NCBI RefSeq assembly: GCF_002531755.2 | Contig: NZ_CP035000.1 | Span: forward strand, 496,001 to 560,000 | Direction: 5' to 3' | Source: Rhizobium acidisoli | GTDB lineage: Bacteria; Pseudomonadota; Alphaproteobacteria; Rhizobiales; Rhizobiaceae | DNA length: 64,000 bases | Shown: positions 37,576-46,018 of the stretch, piece by piece | How the letters are laid out: every line of letters starts with the position of its first letter | Position numbering within the stretch: the first letter of the stretch is position 1 | The notes under the pieces: generated by a model | What the model was told of the DNA's origin: nothing | Seen by the model: only the letters and a program-made list of their open reading frames with translations | The model's database searches: none | Made by a program: the position numbers and the translations under genes

Positions 37576-38855
37576 GGGTTGGTTCGGTCTCGATGCTCGA
37601 TGAAGGATTCGACCCTATGAACCAGCCACTCGGCGCCAGGCCGTCCCCCGATCTGACCGGCGCCAATGTCGAGGATGCCGGCGAGCACAATAGGGCGGTC
37701 GTCCTGCGCTGCATTCACCGCCAGGCGCCGATTTCGCGGGCCGAAATCGCGAGGCGGACGGGTTTTACCAAACCGGCGATCGCCCGCATCGTCGACCGGC
37801 TGCTGGATGAGGGGCTGATCATGGAAGCCCGCCGGCGGCATGGGCTGCGGGGCCAGCCGGCGATCGAGCTCGAGATCAATCCGGACGCCTGTTTTGCGAT
37901 CGGCATCAACATCGACCGCGACCATCTGACGATCCTGGCGGTCGATGCCGTCGGCAATGTCCGCGCCCGTGTGCATCACGAAAAGCGCTTCATCCTGCCG
38001 GCGGAATTCCTGCAGCTGACATCGGATGCGATTTCGCATTTCCAGCGCAGCCGGCTGATCGACGATGCGCGGCTCGCCGGCATCGGCCTGGCGATGCCAG
38101 ATTGGCTCGGCGAAATTTCGCTGCTCGGCAAGCCCAGGGCCTATCAGGAATGGACCGCATTCGATGTGCGCGCCGCACTGGAGAACCTGACGCAGCATCC
38201 CGTTTTCATCGAAAACGAGGCCAATGCGGCAGCCCTTGCGGAGCTCGATTACGGCCTCGGCGCCGAGAGCAGCAGCTTCTTCTATATCGCCATCAATGCC
38301 TGCCCCGGCGGCGGTCTCGTGCTTGACGGCAACGGTCATCGCGGCGCCATGGGCCTCAGCGGCGAAATCGGCTGGCTTCCCATTGCCGACGACCGGGACG
38401 AGAAGGCCCACAAGGTCCAGCTTCTCGGCGAAATATTCTCGCTGTTTTCGCTTTATGATTTTCTTGCCCGCCACGAGATCGAGGTGAGTGTTCCGCACGA
38501 TCTGTTGACGCTCGATGCGCATGGCAGGCGTCTGGTTTCGCAGTGGCTGAAGGAAATGAGCGCGCATCTGGCCGTCGCCGTCAAGCATATCGGCTTGATC
38601 GTCGATCCCGACGCCGTCCTCGTCGGCGGCCGGCTGCCGATCCGCATCGTCGACGAGCTGCTGCGCTATGTGCACGAGCATCTCGACCCCGAAGACACCA
38701 CCCTGCCCTCGCTGCATCGCGCCTCAATTGGCGAGGATGCCTCGGCCATGGGCGCCGCCGCCATGCCGATGGCGGCAGCCCTTATCCTCGCATCGGCGGA
38801 TGTGGCTCAACGCACGCGTTCGCCGCTGAAAAACATGGATCGCCTGAACAGTTGA
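37572..38855 (+). CDS. ROK-family transcriptional regulator (second)
   Basis: This 427-residue ROK regulator is embedded in the sugar operon. It has a winged helix at about residues 40-90 (ISRAEIARRTGFTKPAIARI) and a ROK domain from about 100 with NACPGGGLVLDGNG. The kinase nucleotide loop and zinc cysteines are degenerate, so it should sense rather than phosphorylate sugar. It overlaps the permease stop by 4 bases; an alternative ATG is at 37617. Its position implies autoregulation together with the transporter. Confidence 0.88.
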   Translation: MRVGSVSMLDEGFDPMNQPLGARPSPDLTGANVEDAGEHNRAVVLRCIHRQAPISRAEIARRTGFTKPAIARIVDRLLDEGLIMEARRRHGLRGQPAIELEINPDACFAIGINIDRDHLTILAVDAVGNVRARVHHEKRFILPAEFLQLTSDAISHFQRSRLIDDARLAGIGLAMPDWLGEISLLGKPRAYQEWTAFDVRAALENLTQHPVFIENEANAAALAELDYGLGAESSSFFYIAINACPGGGLVLDGNGHRGAMGLSGEIGWLPIADDRDEKAHKVQLLGEIFSLFSLYDFLARHEIEVSVPHDLLTLDAHGRRLVSQWLKEMSAHLAVAVKHIGLIVDPDAVLVGGRLPIRIVDELLRYVHEHLDPEDTTLPSLHRASIGEDASAMGAAAMPMAAALILASADVAQRTRSPLKNMDRLNS

Positions 38856-38901
38856 ACCCGCCGGCAAGGCGCCAGGGATTGGTGAAGATGGGAGGATTTT
38901 G

Positions 38902-39756
38902 ATGAAGATCGGCTTTTACACCTCGACATTCAACGATCGCCCGCTTGAAGAAGTGGTGGATTTCGCCGCATCGGCGGGGTTCGACGCCATCGAAATCGAT
39001 GTCGGCGGCCATATCAAGACGCCGGATCGGGTGGAGGCCGCCGTCGCGCTCGCCCGCAGCCGCAACCTCTTCGTCTCCTCGATCACCTATTTCGGCAATC
39101 AGCTCGATGCCGACCGCGACAAACGCAGGGAGCTCAGGGCAAGGACCGCCGATTTTGCCAGGGCGATCGGCGAGGCCGGCGTTCCGATCTTCGTGATCTT
39201 CCCCGGCCGCGACGACAGTGCCGGCGAAGATGCCAATTATGACGACTTCGCCGAATTCGCGAACGGGCTGATCGGAGAGACGCAATCCTCCGGTCTCATA
39301 TTCGCGATCGAAAACTGGCCGGGGCCCAGAGATAATTTCATCGGCACGACGCCAAGGGGATGGCAGGAGCTTTTCCGCAGGATCGAAGATCGCCGCTTCG
39401 GGCTGGAATTCGACCCCTCACACCTCATCCGCATCGGCGTCGATCCCTATCGGGCGATGGAGGCGGTGAAAGACCGCATCGCCATCCTGCACGCCAAGGA
39501 TACCGCGATCGACAAGGAGGCCCTACAGGCCATCGGCTACCACGGCAAGGGCTGGTGGCAATACAAGCTGCCGGGTTTCGGCCTTCTCGACTGGCCGCGG
39601 CTGCTGCGCCAGGCGCGCGCATCCGGCTTTGACGGCACGCTGTCGATCGAGCACGAGGACGCCGCCTATGGCTGGCCGGGCAAGGACCTGTCGGCGCGCA
39701 AGGAGGGCGAGCGTCTCGGCCTCGATTATCTCAAAACGGTCCTGAACGGACTTTGA
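38902..39756 (+). CDS. Sugar phosphate isomerase/epimerase-type TIM barrel
   Basis: This 284-residue protein of the xylose-isomerase-like TIM-barrel family (IolE/IolI type) starts MKIGFYTSTFND. It has metal-ligand candidates in AIENWPGP, EFDPSHL, ILHAKD and the final LSIEHED. An upstream TTG would add one residue; ATG 38902 after GGAGG is preferred. It lies in the sugar ABC operon and probably isomerises the product of the Gfo/Idh dehydrogenase. The exact reaction is unknown. Confidence 0.86.
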   Translation: MKIGFYTSTFNDRPLEEVVDFAASAGFDAIEIDVGGHIKTPDRVEAAVALARSRNLFVSSITYFGNQLDADRDKRRELRARTADFARAIGEAGVPIFVIFPGRDDSAGEDANYDDFAEFANGLIGETQSSGLIFAIENWPGPRDNFIGTTPRGWQELFRRIEDRRFGLEFDPSHLIRIGVDPYRAMEAVKDRIAILHAKDTAIDKEALQAIGYHGKGWWQYKLPGFGLLDWPRLLRQARASGFDGTLSIEHEDAAYGWPGKDLSARKEGERLGLDYLKTVLNGL

Positions 39757-39778
39757 CGGCGAATTCGGGAGGACTGTC

Positions 39779-40840
39779 ATGGCCCATGTTTCGGTCAACA
39801 ATGCGCGCAAGGATTACGGCGCGTTCAAAGCCATCAAAGGCGTATCCGTCGATATCGGCGACGGCGAGTTCGTCGTCCTCGTCGGCCCCTCGGGCTGCGG
39901 GAAATCCACCCTGCTCAGAATGATCGCCGGCTTGGAGGGCATCACCTCGGGGAAGATCCAGATCGGCAAGCATATCGTCAACGAGCTCGCGCCCAAGGAT
40001 CGCGACATCGCCATGGTGTTCCAGAACTACGCGCTCTACCCGCACATGACCGTCGCCAAGAATATGGGCTTTTCCCTGCGGTTGAAACGCATGCCGAGGA
40101 CGGAGATCGACCAGCGGGTCGGCAATGCCGCCAAGATCCTCGGTCTCGAAACCCTTCTCGAAAGGTACCCGAAGCAATTGTCGGGCGGCCAGAGGCAGCG
40201 CGTCGCCATGGGGCGGGCGATCGTGCGGGACCCAGCCGTCTTCTTGTTCGACGAGCCTTTGTCGAACCTCGACGCCAAGCTCCGGGTGCAGATGCGCTCG
40301 GAGATCAAGGAACTGCATCAACGGCTGCAGACGACGACCATCTACGTCACCCACGACCAGATCGAAGCCATGACCATGGCCGACAAGATCGTCGTCATGA
40401 AGGACGGGCTGATCGAGCAGTCGGGCTCGCCGCTGGAGCTCTACGACCGGCCGAACAACCTGTTCGTCGCCGGTTTCATCGGCTCGCCGGCAATGAATTT
40501 CATCCATGGCAGCATGGGAGAAGACGGGTTCAAAACCGCCGACGGCCTGCTGCTGCCGAGCGAGCGCCGCCCGCGCGATGCCGTGACCTATGGCATTCGC
40601 CCCGAGCATATCAGGCTCGACCCCGGCGGCATCGAGGTGAAGACAGTGGTGGTAGAGCCTACGGGTTCGGAAACGCTCGTCATCGTCCGGCTGGGCACAC
40701 AGACCCTCACCTGCGTCTTCCGCGAGCGGATCAGGGCCGCTCCCGGCGACGTTCTGAAGATCGCGCCGATCCATGATGCCGTTCACCTGTTTGCCGCCGA
40801 CGAGCAGCGGATCACGTCAGGCGAAGCACCGCTTGAGTAA
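39779..40840 (+). CDS. Sugar ABC transporter ATPase (UgpC/MsmX type)
   Basis: This 353-residue ATPase has Walker A GPSGCGKS, signature LSGGQRQR, Walker B FLFDEPLSNLD and the switch histidine in YVTHDQIEA, with a C-terminal TOBE/OB region typical of MalK relatives. It is the last gene of the sugar operon, 22 bases after the isomerase-type gene, and is followed by a strong hairpin. Confidence 0.93.
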   Translation: MAHVSVNNARKDYGAFKAIKGVSVDIGDGEFVVLVGPSGCGKSTLLRMIAGLEGITSGKIQIGKHIVNELAPKDRDIAMVFQNYALYPHMTVAKNMGFSLRLKRMPRTEIDQRVGNAAKILGLETLLERYPKQLSGGQRQRVAMGRAIVRDPAVFLFDEPLSNLDAKLRVQMRSEIKELHQRLQTTTIYVTHDQIEAMTMADKIVVMKDGLIEQSGSPLELYDRPNNLFVAGFIGSPAMNFIHGSMGEDGFKTADGLLLPSERRPRDAVTYGIRPEHIRLDPGGIEVKTVVVEPTGSETLVIVRLGTQTLTCVFRERIRAAPGDVLKIAPIHDAVHLFAADEQRITSGEAPLE

Positions 40841-40880
40841 ACCCGCCGAATGCCCCCTCCCGTTCGGCCGGGTGGTGGTT

Positions 40881-40903
40881 GGGGGCGCGTTTTCCGCGCC
40901 CCC
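40881..40903 (+). terminator. Hairpin ending the sugar operon
   Basis: A perfect 9-base stem (GGGGGCGCG 40881-40889 with CGCGCCCCC 40895-40903) around a TTTTC loop lies 40 bases after the ATPase stop. No T-run follows, but the stem is strong and placed to isolate the replication genes from the sugar operon. Confidence 0.55.
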
Positions 40904-40971
40904 GACCCCGAAGCTTTCGGTCCCGCCCGACTTTCATGCAGCATCGGCCAAGTGCCTGAACGAGCACCGAA

Positions 40972-40993
40972 AAGGTTAATATGCGTTAACCTT
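40972..40993. promoter_or_regulatory. Palindrome upstream of repA
   Basis: AAGGTTAA and TTAACCTT (8-base arms, 6-base spacer) lie about 90 bases before the repA ATG. Autorepression by RepA/RepB at the repABC promoter is known in this family, so this is a possible operator. The core does not fit the GC-centred parS pattern, so I do not call it a centromere. Confidence 0.45.
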
Positions 40994-41083
40994 AAAATTC
41001 TTGGCCGGCATCGGAGAATCGCGGATAATAACGGTTAGAAGGGCTTTTGCTCCAGAAAATCGTTATCCGAAAGATTGCTGCCG

Positions 41084-42292
41084 ATGAACGCTAATTTGAC
41101 CGCCTTGAACAAGGCGCCGTTGCATTTCGAGGATATGATCCTCGAACAGGGCGACGCGATTTCAAAGAAGCTCCATCTGCTCAGCGTGCAGCGCTTTCCG
41201 CCGAATGCGAAGAAGACGCTGCGTAACTTCTCGCTGGCGGAGGTCGCCAATTATGTCGGCGCCTCGCAAAGCACGTTGAAGAAACTGCATCTCGAGGGCA
41301 AAGGCCCCTGCCCGCAGACATCGCCCTCCGGGCGCCGCTCCTATACCGCCGAGCAGATGCTGGAGCTGAGGCGCTATCTCGATGCCCACGGCCGCTCCGA
41401 GAGCCGCATGTATGTCCCCCATCGCCGCGGCCATGAAAAACTGCAGGTCATCGCCGTCGTCAATTTTAAGGGCGGCTCCGGCAAGACGACGACGGCGGCC
41501 CATCTTGCCCAGCATCTGGCGCTGACCGGCCACCGCGTGCTTGCCGTCGATCTCGATCCGCAGGCATCGCTCTCATCGCTGCACGGTTTCCAGCCGGAAT
41601 TCGACCAGGCCTCGTCCCTTTATGAAGCGATCCGCTACGACGGCGAGAAGAAGCCGCTCTCGGAAATCATCCATAAGACGAACTTTCCCGGCCTCGATAT
41701 CGTGCCGGCCAATCTCGACCTGCAGGAATATGAATACGATACGCCGCTTGCCATGGCCGACAAATCGACCAATGACGGCAAGACCTTCTTCACCCGTATT
41801 TCGCGCGCGCTCGCCGAAGTCGACGACCGCTACGATGTCGTCGTCATCGATTGCCCGCCGCAGCTCGGCTACCTCACGCTGACGGCGCTGACCGCGGCGA
41901 CCAGCGTGCTGATCACCATCCATCCGCAGATGCTCGACGTCATGTCGATGGGCCAGTTCCTGCTGATGCTCGGCGGCATCCTGAAGCCGATCCGCGCGGC
42001 CGGCGCCGAAGTGAACCTCTCCTGGTATCGCTATCTCATTACCCGCTACGAACCGACCGACGTGCCGCAGGCGCAGATGGTCGGCTTCATGTCGACCATG
42101 TTCCATGAGTTCATGCTCAGAAACCAGATGGTCAAATCGACAGCGATCTCGGATGCCGGGATCACCAAGCAGACACTCTACGAAGTCGAGCGTTCGTCGA
42201 TGAACCGGGGAACCTATGACCGGGCGCTCGAAGCGATGGACGCCGTCAACGCGGAGATCGCAGAGCTTATTCATCAGGCATGGGGACGGTGA
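41084..42292 (+). CDS. repA: Plasmid partition ATPase RepA
   Basis: RepA of the repABC family, 402 residues, is a ParA-type Walker ATPase. The deviant Walker A is KGGSGKTTT at residues 129-137, preceded by an N-terminal DNA-binding region (about 45-110, MerR-like SLAEVANYVGASQSTLKKLH). Walker A' is near VVVIDCPPQLG. With RepB and parS it segregates the replicon and represses the repABC promoter. ATG 41084 is chosen over an in-frame TTG three codons upstream. Confidence 0.95.
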   Translation: MNANLTALNKAPLHFEDMILEQGDAISKKLHLLSVQRFPPNAKKTLRNFSLAEVANYVGASQSTLKKLHLEGKGPCPQTSPSGRRSYTAEQMLELRRYLDAHGRSESRMYVPHRRGHEKLQVIAVVNFKGGSGKTTTAAHLAQHLALTGHRVLAVDLDPQASLSSLHGFQPEFDQASSLYEAIRYDGEKKPLSEIIHKTNFPGLDIVPANLDLQEYEYDTPLAMADKSTNDGKTFFTRISRALAEVDDRYDVVVIDCPPQLGYLTLTALTAATSVLITIHPQMLDVMSMGQFLLMLGGILKPIRAAGAEVNLSWYRYLITRYEPTDVPQAQMVGFMSTMFHEFMLRNQMVKSTAISDAGITKQTLYEVERSSMNRGTYDRALEAMDAVNAEIAELIHQAWGR

Positions 42293-42317
42293 ATTTGTCG
42301 GCTGACAAATTCACCGT
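42286..42317. promoter_or_regulatory. Candidate parS centromere palindrome across the repA stop
   Basis: Two perfect 14-base arms (ACGGTGAATTTGTC 42286-42299 and its complement 42304-42317) flank GGCT. The core TTTGTCGGCTGACAAA (42294-42309) fits the repABC parS pattern GTTNNNNGCNNNNAAC at all but the outermost base of each side. The repA stop lies inside the left arm. RepB binding between repA and repB is documented for a Ti plasmid. A second palindrome AATCAATTGATT (42330-42341) lies just downstream. Confidence 0.6.
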
Positions 42318-42361
42318 TTCATCAAGCCGAATCAATTGATTGACCGACATCGGAGGAAGCG

Positions 42362-43330
42362 ATGGCACGAAAGAATCTCCTGGAAGGGTTGGCCGACATG
42401 CCCGACGAGAATGCAGGCGCGCCGAACTATCCGATGCGCGGGGCAGGCCGCTCACTCGTCCGCTCGCTGGATGAGCTTGCCAAACAGGCCGAGAAATTCC
42501 TGGAAGGCGAAGCGGTGGTCGACCTCGATCCCGATGTCGTCGAGGCTTCCTTCGTCAAGGACCGCCTGTCCGAGGATGACGATGATTTCCGCGCGCTGGT
42601 CGAAGCGATCCGTGCACGCGGACAGGACACGCCCATTCTGGTGCGCCCCCACGCCAAGATCGACGGCCGTTATCAGGTGGTCTTCGGTCACCGGCGGCTG
42701 CGCGCGGCCCGCGAGCTCGGCCGCAATGTCAGGGCCGTCGTCAAGTCGATCGACGACCGCACGCATGTCATTGCCCAGGGCCAGGAGAATTCGGCCCGGG
42801 CCGATCTCACCTTCATCGAGCGGGCGCTCTTCGCCGGGCGGCTGGAAGAACTCGGCTACGACAGGGAGGTCATCGCGACCGCCCTTGCCGCCAATGCGGC
42901 GTCGATCTCGAAGATGATATCGGTCATGGATCGCATCTCGCCGGAGGTCGTCCGGGCGATCGGGCCCGCACCCGGCATCGGCCGTGAACGCTGGGTGGAG
43001 CTTTCGCTGCTCGCCGGCAAGGCCTCCAATGCGGCAGATATCGCCAAGGTCATGGACGAGGACGAGTTTTCTCGCCTGCCGTCCGACAAACGTTTCGAAG
43101 CGCTCTACACGGCGCTGAACAAGAGCGCCCGGCCGGTGCGAAAGACGCAGGCCGCGGCAGGGAAGGTCAAATGGCAGCCGCTAGATAAGGCCGTCCAGGC
43201 GGAAATGAAGAATGACGGCAAAGCGTTCTCGCTCTCGATGAAGGCGAAGAATGCCGGCCGCTTCGGGGAATTTCTCTCCAGCAGGCTGGATGCGCTCTAT
43301 GAGCAATTCCTCGCCGAGGAGAGCAAATAA
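42362..43330 (+). CDS. repB: Plasmid partition protein RepB
   Basis: This 322-residue ParB-type protein has an N-terminal RepA-interaction region and the ParB nuclease-like boxes FGHRRLRAARELG and QGQENSARADL. A helix-turn-helix follows (EVIATALAANAASISKM) and a C-terminal dimerisation region completes it. It binds parS and works with RepA in segregation and autorepression. It starts 69 bases after repA, downstream of the candidate parS. Confidence 0.95.
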   Translation: MARKNLLEGLADMPDENAGAPNYPMRGAGRSLVRSLDELAKQAEKFLEGEAVVDLDPDVVEASFVKDRLSEDDDDFRALVEAIRARGQDTPILVRPHAKIDGRYQVVFGHRRLRAARELGRNVRAVVKSIDDRTHVIAQGQENSARADLTFIERALFAGRLEELGYDREVIATALAANAASISKMISVMDRISPEVVRAIGPAPGIGRERWVELSLLAGKASNAADIAKVMDEDEFSRLPSDKRFEALYTALNKSARPVRKTQAAAGKVKWQPLDKAVQAEMKNDGKAFSLSMKAKNAGRFGEFLSSRLDALYEQFLAEESK

Positions 43331-43345
43331 GGAGCTGAAACCGCA

Positions 43346-43403
43346 AAAGAAAAAGGCCCCCAAACGACCTGAGTCGTGGAAGCCCTTCTCCTATCCTTAA
43401 GCA
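43346..43403 (-). ncRNA. Counter-transcribed RNA (ctRNA/incA) between repB and repC
   Basis: On the minus strand TTGACT (43433-43438), a 17-base spacer and GATTCT (43410-43415) form a promoter predicting a start near 43403. The transcript would contain the stem ACGAC/GTCGT (43364-43377) extended by an imperfect outer GGGCTTCC/GGGGGCC pairing. It would end in the T-rich run opposite 43346-43354. That gives an RNA of about 58 nt, close to the ctRNA of R. etli p42d as I recall it. In this family the ctRNA inhibits repC expression and sets copy number and incompatibility. Confidence 0.75.
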
Positions 43404-43436
43404 AGACAGAGAATCGCATTTTCACGAATCCCAGTC

Positions 43437-43496
43437 AAGAGTCCTGCAGCGCCGCCCGTGTCTTTTCAGACGCGTAAAAGACGCTCCAGCGCTCTT
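43437..43496 (+). promoter_or_regulatory. repC leader stem-loop
   Basis: The untranslated stretch before repC can fold into a long imperfect hairpin. The pairs are AAGAG with CTCTT (43437-43441 and 43492-43496), AGCGC with GCGCT (43448-43452 and 43489-43493, overlapping alternatives), and GTGTCTTTT with AAAAGACGC (43458-43466 and 43476-43484). It lies downstream of the region covered by the ctRNA. This fits the known model where ctRNA pairing changes leader folding and lowers repC expression. Confidence 0.5.
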
Positions 43497-43551
43497 ATCC
43501 TCGCATCGTTTCGGTGAGCGGATTTCTTTTGCCTGATGAGAGGTGAAGGAA

Positions 43552-44895
43552 ATGGAGAGTGAATCTGTAACGACGCCCTTCGGGCGGCGGCCGATGTCGC
43601 TTGCCATGCTGCTGAAACAGCGGCGCGGCGAAGCGATCACGGCTGGCACCACGCGCAACAAATGGAAGCTGTTCCGATCGGTCTGCGAAGCCCGGGCAGG
43701 GCTCGACGTGACCGATCGGGCGTTGACGGTGCTCGATGCACTGCTGAGCTTTTATCCGGAGGACGAACTCTCCAGCGAACGCGGGCTGGTGGTCTTTCCC
43801 TCGAACATGCAGCTTTCGCTGAGAGCACGCGGCATGGCCGCCGCCACGTTGCGCCGGCACCTCGCCGTGCTCGTCGAGGCCGGGCTCATCTCCCGCAAGG
43901 ACAGCCCGAATGGCAAGCGCTATATCAGGCGGAATAGGGAAGGCGGCATCGGCGAGGCCTACGGCTTCAGCCTGGCGCCGCTGCTTGCTCGCGCCGGCGA
44001 GATCGAAGCGATCGCCGCACGCATTGCCGCCGACCGGCAGATGCTGCGGGGGATGAAGGAGCGGCTGACCATCTGCCGGCGCGACATCGCCAAGCTCGTT
44101 GCCGCGGCCATCGAGGAAGCGATCCCCGGCGACTGGGAGCATGTGTCTTCGATGCTTCATGCACTGCTGCAGCGCATCCCGAGGGCGGCAACGCTCGAAA
44201 ATCTTCCGCCAATCCTCGAAGAACTCGAGACGATCCGCCTCGGCATCATCAACTCATTGGAATCGCTAAATAAAAGTCATCTAGCGAGCACCAATGAATC
44301 CCAGATTGAGCGCCACATACAGAATTCGAATCCCGAATCCGCATCTGAACCAGGCTTGGAAACCGGGCAGGAGGCGAACGGGCATCCTAAGCCGAGGGCA
44401 GGGCTGGAAAGGCGCGAACCAGGAATGGCCGGCAGGGACGGGAAGGGATCGCGGGCCATGGTCCGGACGAATGCCGGGAAATTGAAATCCTTCCCGCTTG
44501 GCATGGTCCTCCAGGCCTGCCCTGATATCGTCGACTATGGGCCGGGCGGCACGATCGCCAGCTGGCGGGATCTGATGATGGCGGCGGTCGTCGTGCGCTC
44601 TATGCTGGGCGTCAGCGCTTCGGCCTATGAGGAAGCAGCCTCGGTGATGGGACCGGAGACCGCCGCCACCGTCATGGCATGCATCCTGCAGAGGGGAGGG
44701 CACATCAACTCCGCCGGCGGCTACCTCAGAAACCTCACGCAGCGCGCCGAACGCAGCGAATTCGCGCTCGGCCCGATGCTGATGGCGCTATTGCGGACAA
44801 GGGAGCGGTTTAAAGTTCTGCCGGAGGCGGGTGGACAGCAGGTCAACGTCGGGAAAGAGCCTGAAGTACCTGCTCGGCAAAACGGGGGGAGGTGA
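43552..44895 (+). CDS. repC: Replication initiator RepC
   Basis: RepC, the initiator of repABC replicons, has 447 residues with an N-terminal winged-helix DNA-binding part ([13 protein letters not shown]... to about residue 150) and a C-terminal domain from about 300 (KSFPLGMVLQACPDIVDY). The ATG at 43552 is chosen; an in-frame GTG three codons upstream is also possible. It binds the origin inside its own gene. Its last 53 bases overlap, on the other strand, the 3' remnant of a PIN-domain gene. Confidence 0.95.
   Translation: MESESVTTPFGRRPMSLAMLLKQRRGEAITAGTTRNKWKLFRSVCEARAGLDVTDRALTVLDALLSFYPEDELSSERGLVVFPSNMQLSLRARGMAAATLRRHLAVLVEAGLISRKDSPNGKRYIRRNREGGIGEAYGFSLAPLLARAGEIEAIAARIAADRQMLRGMKERLTICRRDIAKLVAAAIEEAIPGDWEHVSSMLHALLQRIPRAATLENLPPILEELETIRLGIINSLESLNKSHLASTNESQIERHIQNSNPESASEPGLETGQEANGHPKPRAGLERREPGMAGRDGKGSRAMVRTNAGKLKSFPLGMVLQACPDIVDYGPGGTIASWRDLMMAAVVVRSMLGVSASAYEEAASVMGPETAATVMACILQRGGHINSAGGYLRNLTQRAERSEFALGPMLMALLRTRERFKVLPEAGGQQVNVGKEPEVPARQNGGR
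44249..44340. other. Probable origin of replication (AT-rich segment inside repC)
   Basis: Within repC a stretch of about 90 bases is clearly AT-rich against its GC-rich surroundings (for example AATCGCTAAATAAAAGTCAT). It encodes the variable linker between the two RepC domains. In studied repABC plasmids the origin lies in such an AT-rich region inside repC. The limits given are approximate. Confidence 0.55.
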
Positions 44896-45387
44896 GTGCG
44901 AGTCTTTCGATGAGCTCGCTTACGGTCAACGTTGGTCGTCGATAGGCGGCGGCTTGCAGAGTAAGCGCCCTCAGCACCTTCGTCTCGTTTCTCGCGAAGA
45001 TCTCGATGAGAAATTCATCTGGGGTCAAGGCAACAATGCCGTCGGGGATATTACCGAAATCAGGATGTTTGAGGTCACGATAATTGGAGCTTCTGCAGCA
45101 ACTGCAGCAGCGACGACATGTCGATCCTTCGGATCATTTCGCATGGCCGGCTCGATCTCCTCCCACCCTTCCGCATTCGCTTCAGGAAATGCATCCTCCA
45201 TAACAGTTCGCAACGCTTCTGCTCTGGATGGCTGCATACCGTAATCGCTGACCAGGTTACGGGTCATTTCTTCCAGAATACGAGGCGACCAATGAACCCG
45301 AAAACAACCTTCTGACGCCACGCGCAGCAGCGTATCCCGCAGCAGCATGGGAAAAAGAACATTGGCATCAAGAACAGCGACGAACAT
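44843..45387 (-). pseudogene. PIN-domain (VapC-like) toxin gene, frameshifted
   Basis: From ATG 45387 the frame encodes a PIN domain (MFVAVLDANVLFPMLLRDTL; acidic residues in LDAN and DPKDRHV) that runs to SNILISV and stops early at 45025. From about 45088 a different frame continues the family sequence: DLKHPDFGNIPDGIVALTPD, then EFLIEIFARNE, to a stop at 44843. One small deletion (1, 4 or 7 bases net) explains the break. An intact product would be about 180 residues. PIN toxins are Mg-dependent RNases. The gene is divergent from the HTH gene at 45464 and its 3' end enters repC. Confidence 0.75.
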
Positions 45388-45463
45388 AAGCACTCATGCG
45401 AAATTTCCGATTACTCAAACGAGGCCAGTTGCGTTTATAGCGTTTGCGCGCCATATTCTCGGC

Positions 45464-45958
45464 ATGGCCATATCACATCGCACATCGCAGGATAAAAATC
45501 CTCCCAGAACGCCGACTGCTATTCCGGCACCCGAGAGATCGGCCGCGGCTCGTATTGCATCGCTTTTACGGGCGACGTCCAGGAAGCGGCAGGGGAGTGT
45601 TCAGGTCGTTGACGCCGACGGCGAGCGTCTAGAAGTGCCCCATGCATTGGCCGAGATCATGTATCGGGCGGCCGAGCTTCTCGCTGAGGGCCGCCCAGTG
45701 ACGGTTCTGCCGGACGAAGAGATGCTGTCAACGCAGGCTGCGGCCGACATTCTCAACGTTTCCAGGCAATATCTGGTTCGATTGGTCGACGCGGGGGAGC
45801 TGCCGGCGGAAATGGTTGGCAGTCACCGACGTTTGAGGGCAACGGATGTCGCGGCATTCAAGGCAACTCGAGACGCCAAGCGGACCTTGGCGCTCGATCG
45901 GTTGACATCTCTGAGTGAGGACGTCGACGGCTATCAGCTCGGAGACAAGCCTCGCTGA
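45464..45958 (+). CDS. Excisionase-family helix-turn-helix protein, likely antitoxin
   Basis: This 164-residue protein contains the HTH_17/excisionase-type motif MLSTQAAADILNVSRQYLVR with the recognition part LVDAGELPAEMVGSHRRLRA. The N-terminal 50 residues are basic and low-complexity. The start at 45464 is preferred; a longer reading overlaps the PIN gene. Proteins of this kind are usually paired with PIN toxins as the DNA-binding antitoxin. Here the pair is divergent with a 76-base gap and the toxin is broken. Confidence 0.75.
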   Translation: MAISHRTSQDKNPPRTPTAIPAPERSAAARIASLLRATSRKRQGSVQVVDADGERLEVPHALAEIMYRAAELLAEGRPVTVLPDEEMLSTQAAADILNVSRQYLVRLVDAGELPAEMVGSHRRLRATDVAAFKATRDAKRTLALDRLTSLSEDVDGYQLGDKPR

Positions 45959-46018
45959 CAGGCTCTGAACGTCACGTCTCTCAAAATCCGAGATCGGGTT
46001 CGCTCGCCAACCCCGCGT

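Noticed and set aside
40972..40993. Upstream repA palindrome as a second parS
   Set aside because: The arms are symmetrical but the centre does not carry GC at the required positions, so an operator is more likely than a centromere.
44843..45028. Separate small gene starting with TTG (TPDEFLIEIF...)
   Set aside because: Its sequence is the known C-terminal continuation of the PIN-domain protein in the next frame, so it is part of a broken gene and not an independent one.
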